This document shows positions 1 through 4,400 of a stretch of 7,894 nt of DNA, one piece after another. The translations under genes and the position numbers were made by a program. The number at the start of each line of letters is the position of its first letter. Within the stretch, counting starts at the first letter, position 1. The notes under the pieces were generated by a model. That model saw only the letters and a list, made by a program, of their open reading frames with translations. It was not told where the DNA came from and did no database searches. This stretch comes from OMOG01 sp041485845 (GTDB lineage: Bacteria; Acidobacteriota; Terriglobia; Bryobacterales; Bryobacteraceae). The stretch spans positions 1 through 7,894 of the forward strand of contig JBGPKH010000426.1 in assembly GCA_041485845.1 (NCBI GenBank), given 5' to 3'.

Positions 1-617
1 ATCATCCAACTGGTATCGGCGGGCCGCCGCCCGGAATCTCCGTCGAATTCCGTATCCACACTGCCAGGCATGATCGAGCTGACACGCACATTATCGTGGC
101 GGTGGTCGAGCATCAGGGCCTCGGTGAAGAGATTCAGTCCGGCTTTGGATGCGTTGTAGGCCGCGCCTCCAGTGAACGCATTTTTTCCGGCCAGGCTGGA
201 GATGTTGACGATGAAGCCGCCCCCGCGATGGAGGAGCCGGGCAAGCGCCTCGTGCGTGCAGTAGAAGACGCCGTTCAGGTTGAGGTCGATGTTGTGGTGC
301 CAGTCTTGCGGCGTCAGGTCCGCGACTTTCTTGAAGGCGCCATGCCCGGCGTTGTTGATTAAGATATCGAGCCCGCCGAATTCGGCGTCGACGGCCTGGA
401 ACAACTTGCGCACTTGTCCCAGGTCGGAGACGTCCGCGGCATGTCCGAACACTGTGCCGAGGGGTTTCATTTCGGCGACGGCGCGGGCGACGGACTCCTG
501 GCTGCGGCCGCAGATTGCGACGGATGCGCCCTCACGGAGGAGACGCTCGGCGATGGCGCGGCCGATGCCGCGCGTGCCCCCGGTAACCATAGCGATTTTG
601 CCGGAAAGAGATTCCAT
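1..617 (-). CDS. SDR-family NAD(P)-dependent oxidoreductase (partial, C-terminus off the left edge)
   Basis: A classical short-chain dehydrogenase/reductase, a cytoplasmic enzyme that oxidises or reduces an alcohol/carbonyl group with NAD(P)(H). Reading leftward from ATG at 617-615, 205 codons are visible and open to the edge. Seen: the Rossmann glycine motif TGGTRGIG (residues 12-19), a GR pair after the second strand (38-39) that in this family often goes with NADP preference, NNAG (88-91), the catalytic Asn (about N113 in DLNLNG), Ser in NISS (140-141), the YxxxK pair Y154/K158, and the PG turn (184-185). The full tetrad suggests an active enzyme. Family members are about 240-260 residues, so some 40-50 C-terminal residues, including part of the substrate lid, lie outside. 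The start sits just before the glycine-rich loop, as expected, and has no Shine-Dalgarno. The substrate cannot be told; FabG-like 3-oxoacyl reductases and sugar/alcohol dehydrogenases share these motifs. It is transcribed divergently from the GAF-like gene at 639. Confidence 0.95.
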   Translation of the reverse strand, partial: MESLSGKIAMVTGGTRGIGRAIAERLLREGASVAICGRSQESVARAVAEMKPLGTVFGHAADVSDLGQVRKLFQAVDAEFGGLDILINNAGHGAFKKVADLTPQDWHHNIDLNLNGVFYCTHEALARLLHRGGGFIVNISSLAGKNAFTGGAAYNASKAGLNLFTEALMLDHRHDNVRVSSIMPGSVDTEFDGDSGRRPADTSWM

Positions 618-638
618 AGGTATAGAATAGCTATAGGA
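618..638. promoter_or_regulatory. 21-bp divergent start region with overlapping -10-like boxes on both strands
   Basis: This AT-rich gap between two divergent start codons lies in otherwise GC-rich DNA. On the plus strand TAGAAT (623-628) resembles a -10 box, placed 10 bases before the ATG at 639. On the minus strand TATTCT (629-624) lies exactly 6 bases before the ATG at 617, a spacing that would start the transcript at or next to the start codon. The two boxes share five bases. An 8-bp palindrome ATAGCTAT (627-634) overlaps them. Neither gene has a good Shine-Dalgarno; AGGA directly abuts the ATG at 639. No convincing -35 was found on either strand. Promoter activity is an inference from box spacing alone. 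Confidence 0.45.
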
Positions 639-1607
639 ATGTCCGCGAGCGCGCCGCAATCTCCTTTGCGCCAGATTCTCGAAACCCGAATTTCGCAGCT
701 ATCCGTCGAAATGGAGGGGCTGTTCGCCGAGGCTCGGGAACGCGGCCGCCGCGAATCGGCGGACCAGTTGAACCAGGCTGTGCGCCGCATCCGGCAGGCG
801 CCGGACGTCGAAAGACTCGGCGGCATATTGTTGGATGCGGCTGCCGCTTTCTGCACCGGAGCCGCACTTTTCTGCATCGAGGGGGGGGTTGCCAGGGGCG
901 AACGAATCCGTGGCGTGCCGCAAGGAACGCAAGAAGTGTTCCACGGACTGGAGATTCCGCTGGCAGCAGCGGCGGCGCTGGCAGGCGCCGTGGAGAGCCG
1001 CGATCCGGTGATCGCCGCGAGCACTCCCAGTGAGGTTTCCACCGCTATGCTCAAGCTGGCCGGTCACCGGCCCGATGGGCGCGTCTCGATTTTTCCGGTG
1101 GTGGTGCGGGAGGAGGTGCCGGCGCTGGTGTATGCGTGGGGAACGGTGCAGGGACCCGCCCTGGAACTGCTCAGCCAAGTGGCCGCCGCCGTTTGGAGTG
1201 AACTTTCCACGGCGGTCCCCGAGCCGCTCCCGGAGCTGGTCCAGATCGCAACCGTAGCTTCGCCCGCGGCCGTTGAACCCAGTCCGGTGGCTTTGCCGCC
1301 CGTGACTGGATGGGACCGCATCGCTCCCAAGGACCAGCAGATTCACTTTCGCGCGCAACGCTTCGCTCGCGTGCAGGTGGCCGGGTTGCGGCTCCACCAG
1401 GCGGACGTCGTGCAAACCGCGCGCGCGCAACGCAATCTCTACGACGCGCTACAGAAGCAAATCGACGCGGCCCGCGAGACGTTTCGGCAGTCCTTTTTTG
1501 CGCCATGCGCGAGCATGGCGGATTACCTTCATTTGGAACTGGTGCGTACGTTAGCCAATGACGATCCGGAATTACTCGGAGAGAATTATCCCGGCCCGAT
1601 GGTTTAG
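639..1607 (+). CDS. Uncharacterised protein with a GAF-like domain and a helical C-terminal domain
   Basis: A 322-residue protein of unknown function. Residues about 10-55 look like a charged amphipathic helix or short coiled coil (QILETRISQL through QLNQAVRRIRQ). Residues about 56-190 have the alternating helix/strand pattern of a GAF fold: LGGILLDAAAAFCTGAALFCI, then a strand near IPLAAAA, then VSIFPVVVREEVPALVYAWG and a closing helix. A Pro/Ala/Val linker (192-222) leads to a helical C-terminal part (about 230-322) containing ARVQVAGLRLHQAD, LYDALQKQIDAARETF, YLHLELVRTLAND and a final YPGP. I recall similar tails in acidobacterial hypothetical proteins. No signal peptide, membrane segment or enzyme motif is seen, so it is probably cytoplasmic. 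ATG 639 was chosen because further upstream the frame would overlap the dehydrogenase gene; ATG 711 is a possible shorter start. The last 50 bases overlap the lytic transglycosylase start, suggesting an operon. A run of eight G (881-888) lies inside the gene. The GAF call is by pattern, not by search. Confidence 0.75.
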   Translation: MSASAPQSPLRQILETRISQLSVEMEGLFAEARERGRRESADQLNQAVRRIRQAPDVERLGGILLDAAAAFCTGAALFCIEGGVARGERIRGVPQGTQEVFHGLEIPLAAAAALAGAVESRDPVIAASTPSEVSTAMLKLAGHRPDGRVSIFPVVVREEVPALVYAWGTVQGPALELLSQVAAAVWSELSTAVPEPLPELVQIATVASPAAVEPSPVALPPVTGWDRIAPKDQQIHFRAQRFARVQVAGLRLHQADVVQTARAQRNLYDALQKQIDAARETFRQSFFAPCASMADYLHLELVRTLANDDPELLGENYPGPMV

Positions 1608-3909
1608 GGACAGTCAGGGAAGACTCCGCTGGCTGACGCGCGCGGCTCAGAGGGCGGCGCGCGCGGCTCAGGTGGCGGTATTCGCCTGCTTGTTCCTGGC
1701 GGCGATATTTCCCGCCCTGGCTGCCGTGCCGGCAAAGCCCGCAGCCAAACGCCCGGCCGCTCGTGTGGCCTCGCCGGCAAAGCCCGCAGCCAAACGTCCG
1801 GCCGCTCGTGTGGCCGCGAGGCCCGCTCCGCGGTCCGGAGACCTGGCGTCGCTGGTGTTTGCGTGGCGCGACTCCCCCAGTCCCGCGCGGCGCGCCGCCG
1901 TCGAAGCGTACGCCGCGGCCCACGCCAAGGACGACAGCGGGACGCTCGCCCGCCTCGCTCTGGGAGTGGGATCGTACGAGCAGAAGGACTACACCGCCGC
2001 CATCGCCGCCTTGCGGAAGGTGCAGTCCAAGCTGCCGCGCCTGGCCGACTACACGGCCTACTACCTTGCGGTGTCCCGCGTGGAAGCCAAGGACACCGGC
2101 GGCGTCGCCAGGGATCTCGACGCGGCGCATTCCAGCGAGGTCCGCTCGCCCCTCGCCGCCAAGGCATGGCTGGTCGAGGCACGCGCGCTGCAGTCAAGCG
2201 ACCCCGCCGAGAGCGTCCGCCTGTTGCGCGAACACTACGCCGAGCTGCCGCAGCCCGAGGGCGACGTCACACTCGCCGGCAGCTACGAGGCGGCCAGGCA
2301 ACTGGCTAACGCCGCGGAGTTCTACCAGCGGGTCTACTATCGGTACCTCACCGGCGAGCCCGCCAATCGCGCCGCGGCGGCCCTGCTCACCCTGAAAGAC
2401 ACCATGGGCGCCGCCTATCCGCAGCCGCTTCCCGAGCAGATCCTGCACCGTGCGGACCGCCTGCTGGAGATCCACGAATACTCGCGGGCGCGGCCGGAGT
2501 ATCAGGCGCTCCTCGATTCCCTGGTTGGCGTGGCCCGCGACCAGGCGCGCGTGCGCATCGGCGCCGCCGACTACCTCGCCGGCAAGACCACGGCCGCCGG
2601 TTCCTACCTGCGGGGGCTCGAATTGCCTGAATCGGAAGCCGCAGCCGAGCGCGACTACTACCTGGCGGAGTGCGCGCGCCGCCTCAACGATGACCGCGAG
2701 ATGATGGCTGCGATCGAGCGCCTGGCCAGCCGGCATCCCAAGTCGGGGTGGCGCTTGAAAGCCCTGTTGTCCGCCGCCAGCCGCTACCTGCTGGTGAACC
2801 GGCCCGACGATTACGTGCCGCTCTATCGCGCCGTGTACGAGGATTTCCCCGCCGAGCCGCCGGCCGGACTGGCTCACTGGAAGGTCACCTTCCAGGCGTA
2901 CCTGCACGACAAGCCGGATGCCGCCGCACTGCTGCGCGAGCACCTCCGCAACTACGCGGGACACCCCACGGCGGGGGCCGCGCTGTACTTTCTGGGGCGG
3001 CACGCCGAAGAGCACGGCGATCCGGGTTCGGCGCGCGCCTGCTACCAGCGGCTTTCGCAGACCTTTCAGAACCACTACTACGCCATGTTGGCGCGCGACC
3101 GGCTGTCGCGCCGCGAGATCGGCAGCGGGCCGGCTTCCGCCGGCACTGCGAAGTTCCTGGCGGTCCTCAACCTGGCCGAGGCGAAGCCGGTGCCCGCGGA
3201 AGGCACGCGAGCCACGGCGCTGCACATCGAACGATCGCGGCTGCTGCGCACCGCCGGCCTGGCCGACCTCGCCGACGCGGAGCTGCGCTTCGGCTCGCGC
3301 ACCGACGGGCAGCCCGCGTTGCTCGGAATGGAAATCGCGGAAGCCGCCGAGGCTCCCCATCGCGCGTTACGCATCATGAAGGGCATGGCGCCCGACTACC
3401 TTAGCCTGACGTTCACCCAGGCGCCACGGAAGTTCTGGGAACTGCTGTTTCCGTTGCCCTACAGGGACGACCTGGTGGTTTCCGCGCGCCAGCGGGAGCT
3501 CGACCCCTTCCTGGTGGCCGGCCTGATTCGGCAGGAGTCCGAGTTCAACCCGCTGGCGCGCTCGACCGCCAACGCGTACGGCCTGACGCAGGTGCGTCCC
3601 GGCACCGGCAGGCAGTTCGCCCGCAAGGCCGGGGTCGCCAGGTTCTCCAGCCGTGTGCTGTTCCAGCCGGCGGCCAACCTGAAGATCGGGACTTCGATTT
3701 TGCGGTCCATGCTGGATCACAACAGCGGCAAGGTGGAGCAGACGCTGGCGTCGTACAATGCCGGTCCCAACCGCGTGGCGGAGTGGCTGACCTGGAACAC
3801 GTATCGCGAGCCCGCCGAGTTTGTGGAATCGATTCCGTTTACGGAGACGCGCGATTACGTGCAGGCAGTGCTGCGGAACGCGGACATCTACCGGCGGCTG
3901 TATCAGTAG
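1558..3909 (+). CDS. slt: Slt70-type soluble lytic murein transglycosylase, exported
   Basis: A 783-residue periplasmic enzyme that cuts the MurNAc-GlcNAc bond of peptidoglycan to give 1,6-anhydro-MurNAc ends. The N-terminus is a long basic region (to about residue 38), a hydrophobic core VAVFACLFLAAIFPALAA (39-56) and an ALAA cleavage-like site. A Lys/Ala/Pro-rich tandem repeat (57-86) follows. Residues about 95-630 are helical, with TPR/superhelix character such as YYLAVSRVEAKD, AKAWLVEARALQ and AGAALYFLGRHAEEHGD, as in the U-shaped domain of Slt70. The catalytic domain (about 635-783) has the family 1 signatures: the catalytic Glu E660 in RQESEFNP, AYGLTQ (673-678, with Thr where Met is usual), SYNAG (732-736), and ESIPFTETRDYV near the end. 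It is longer than E. coli Slt (about 645 residues) because of the N-terminal repeats and helical part. The start ATG overlaps the upstream gene by 50 bases and has no good Shine-Dalgarno, so coupling is likely; GTG 1672 would drop the basic n-region and is less likely. Confidence 0.95.
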   Translation: MTIRNYSERIIPARWFRDSQGRLRWLTRAAQRAARAAQVAVFACLFLAAIFPALAAVPAKPAAKRPAARVASPAKPAAKRPAARVAARPAPRSGDLASLVFAWRDSPSPARRAAVEAYAAAHAKDDSGTLARLALGVGSYEQKDYTAAIAALRKVQSKLPRLADYTAYYLAVSRVEAKDTGGVARDLDAAHSSEVRSPLAAKAWLVEARALQSSDPAESVRLLREHYAELPQPEGDVTLAGSYEAARQLANAAEFYQRVYYRYLTGEPANRAAAALLTLKDTMGAAYPQPLPEQILHRADRLLEIHEYSRARPEYQALLDSLVGVARDQARVRIGAADYLAGKTTAAGSYLRGLELPESEAAAERDYYLAECARRLNDDREMMAAIERLASRHPKSGWRLKALLSAASRYLLVNRPDDYVPLYRAVYEDFPAEPPAGLAHWKVTFQAYLHDKPDAAALLREHLRNYAGHPTAGAALYFLGRHAEEHGDPGSARACYQRLSQTFQNHYYAMLARDRLSRREIGSGPASAGTAKFLAVLNLAEAKPVPAEGTRATALHIERSRLLRTAGLADLADAELRFGSRTDGQPALLGMEIAEAAEAPHRALRIMKGMAPDYLSLTFTQAPRKFWELLFPLPYRDDLVVSARQRELDPFLVAGLIRQESEFNPLARSTANAYGLTQVRPGTGRQFARKAGVARFSSRVLFQPAANLKIGTSILRSMLDHNSGKVEQTLASYNAGPNRVAEWLTWNTYREPAEFVESIPFTETRDYVQAVLRNADIYRRLYQ
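1637..1671 (+). repeat. 14-bp direct repeat, period 21, before the slt signal-peptide core
   Basis: The same 14 bases, CGCGCGCGGCTCAG, occur at 1637-1650 and 1658-1671. They encode two in-frame RAAQ units (residues 28-31 and 35-38) seven residues apart in the basic n-region of the transglycosylase signal peptide. The period of 21 is a multiple of three, so the reading frame is kept. Confidence 0.8.
1726..1815 (+). repeat. Two 45-bp tandem repeats encoding a Lys/Ala/Pro-rich linker in Slt
   Basis: Two head-to-tail units, 1726-1770 and 1771-1815, are identical over their last 43 bases except for one silent C/T change. They encode VPAKPAAKRPAARVA and SPAKPAAKRPAARVA, residues 57-86 of the transglycosylase. 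The repeat begins right after the predicted signal-peptide cleavage region, so the mature enzyme would start with a flexible, strongly basic tail. Near-identity points to a recent duplication. Confidence 0.9.
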
Positions 3910-4008
3910 GGACTCGTCGCGAAATAACCTTACCAGCCGCTAGCGTGATACGACCGACGCTGCGTCCGCGGGCGGATTCGAGTCTGCCGACGGCGGTAGA
4001 ATGGGGGC
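3910..4008 (+). promoter_or_regulatory. hicB upstream region with a -10-like box placed for a leaderless transcript
   Basis: This 99-base spacer between slt and hicB holds no gene. TAGAAT at 3997-4002 matches the -10 consensus at five of six positions and ends exactly 6 bases before the ATG at 4009, so transcription would begin at or beside the start codon. No good -35 is visible at 16-18 bases upstream. A dyad TCCGC-GG-GCGGA (3965-3976) sits where an upstream regulator could bind, and a short palindrome CGCTAGCG lies at 3938-3945. No hairpin followed by a T-run is seen after slt, so no intrinsic terminator is called. Confidence 0.5.
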
Positions 4009-4224
4009 ATGCACAACGAGTTCACGGCGATTGTCGAGCAAGACGGCCCATGGTGCATCGCGTATTGCGCCGAAGTGCCCGGCGCCAACGGCCAGGGGAA
4101 ATCGCGTGAAGAGTGCCTGTCGAACCTTCGCGCGGCGATTGCCCTAATTCTGGAGTACAGGCGCGAGGAATCCTTGCGCGCCCTGCCTCCCGACGCCAGG
4201 CAGGAACTCGTCGTCATCGGATGA
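4009..4224 (+). CDS. hicB: HicB-family antitoxin, short form, likely orphaned
   Basis: A 71-residue protein of the HicB type, the antitoxin that binds and neutralises the mRNA-cleaving toxin HicA. The typical HicB core is seen: a strand EFTAIVEQDG, an aromatic/hydrophobic strand WCIAYCAEVPGANGQG (the PGxxGQG turn is characteristic), then a helix SREECLSNLRAAIALILEYR and a closing strand ELVVIG. This is the partial RNase H-like fold with no C-terminal ribbon-helix-helix or HTH extension, so any autoregulation would need another partner. Its TGA overlaps the ATG of the hicA remnant as ATGA, the usual arrangement of hicB-first pairs. Because that toxin is broken, this antitoxin has no working partner in the window; it could still protect against related HicA toxins elsewhere, or be drifting. 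Its own frame is intact with no missing core element. A run of G at 4003-4007 before the ATG is too close to be a normal ribosome site, in line with a leaderless start. Confidence 0.85.
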   Translation: MHNEFTAIVEQDGPWCIAYCAEVPGANGQGKSREECLSNLRAAIALILEYRREESLRALPPDARQELVVIG

Positions 4225-4315
4225 AGCTTGCAGGACTCCTCCGGCATCTTCGCCGACACGGCTGCTCGCAACGAGAATTTGCCGCAAGCTCTCGATCCCC
4301 GACCTACCCGGATAG
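4221..4315 (+). pseudogene. hicA: hicA toxin remnant with internal deletion and frameshift
   Basis: The first 15 codons from ATG 4221 read MKLAGLLRHLRRHGC, a typical HicA N-terminal helix. Then the frame leaves the family. In another frame, 4262-4315 reads LLATRICRKLSIPDLPG and a TAG, which matches the usual HicA ending (ARKICRDLGIP-like). What is missing is the middle of the double-stranded-RNA-binding fold, about 25-30 residues by comparison with the usual length of roughly 60, including the GxxH segment with the active-site histidine. The offset between the two pieces means the lost length is 3n+1 bases. As it stands, the ATG frame runs on to a 54-residue product ending at 4385 that looks like HicA only at its start. 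The toxin should therefore be inactive. Homology of both ends is judged from memory of the family, not from a search. Confidence 0.72.
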
Positions 4316-4320
4316 ATTCC

Positions 4321-4342
4321 ACGCGCATTCCAGGATGCGCGT
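4321..4342. repeat. 8-bp perfect inverted repeat between the hicA remnant and the kinase gene
   Basis: ACGCGCAT (4321-4328) and ATGCGCGT (4335-4342) are exact reverse complements around the six-base loop TCCAGG, starting five bases after the remnant hicA stop. There is no T-run behind it, so it is not a standard intrinsic terminator. It could be a leftover hicBA terminator hairpin, an operator, or a transcript hairpin ahead of the kinase gene. TTGACC (4342-4347) overlaps its end but lacks a -10 box at the right distance. Confidence 0.6.
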
Positions 4343-4382
4343 TGACCCGTTCTGTGAGGCCCCGTCTCCCGGACAATCGCGA

Positions 4383-4388
4383 TAGACT
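4383..4388 (+). promoter_or_regulatory. Possible -10 box for the kinase gene
   Basis: TAGACT lies 12 bases before the kinase ATG at 4401 and agrees with the TANNNT pattern. If used, it would give a leader of about five or six bases. No -35 partner is seen at 16-18 bases. A weak GGA (4393-4395) five bases before the ATG could act as a ribosome site if the transcript starts further upstream. Low certainty. Confidence 0.25.
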
Positions 4389-4400
4389 TGTTGGACAACC

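Noticed and set aside
1681..1692. Possible lipoprotein cysteine (C44, in VFAC) in the Slt signal peptide
   Set aside because: The cysteine is in the middle of the hydrophobic core rather than at its end, and Phe at -2 fits a lipobox poorly; a normal cleavage after ALA/ALAA is more likely.
1171..2130. Long minus-strand open frame (319 codons) opposite the GAF-like gene and slt
   Set aside because: Its product is Arg/Gly/Pro-rich with no recognisable domain, and it lies antisense to two well-supported genes; long antisense frames are expected at this GC content.
2194..3360. Minus-strand open frame of 388 codons inside slt
   Set aside because: It is a composition-driven shadow of the transglycosylase gene; no family motifs, and it would be wholly antisense.
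4342..4347. TTGACC as a -35 box for the kinase gene
   Set aside because: No acceptable -10 lies 16-18 bases downstream; the nearest candidates (GACAAT at 4372, TAGACT at 4383) are 24 and 35 bases away.
4113..4385. A 90-codon plus-strand frame running through hicB and the hicA remnant
   Set aside because: Its first part is an out-of-frame reading of hicB. Only the part from ATG 4221 has meaning, as the HicA N-terminus.
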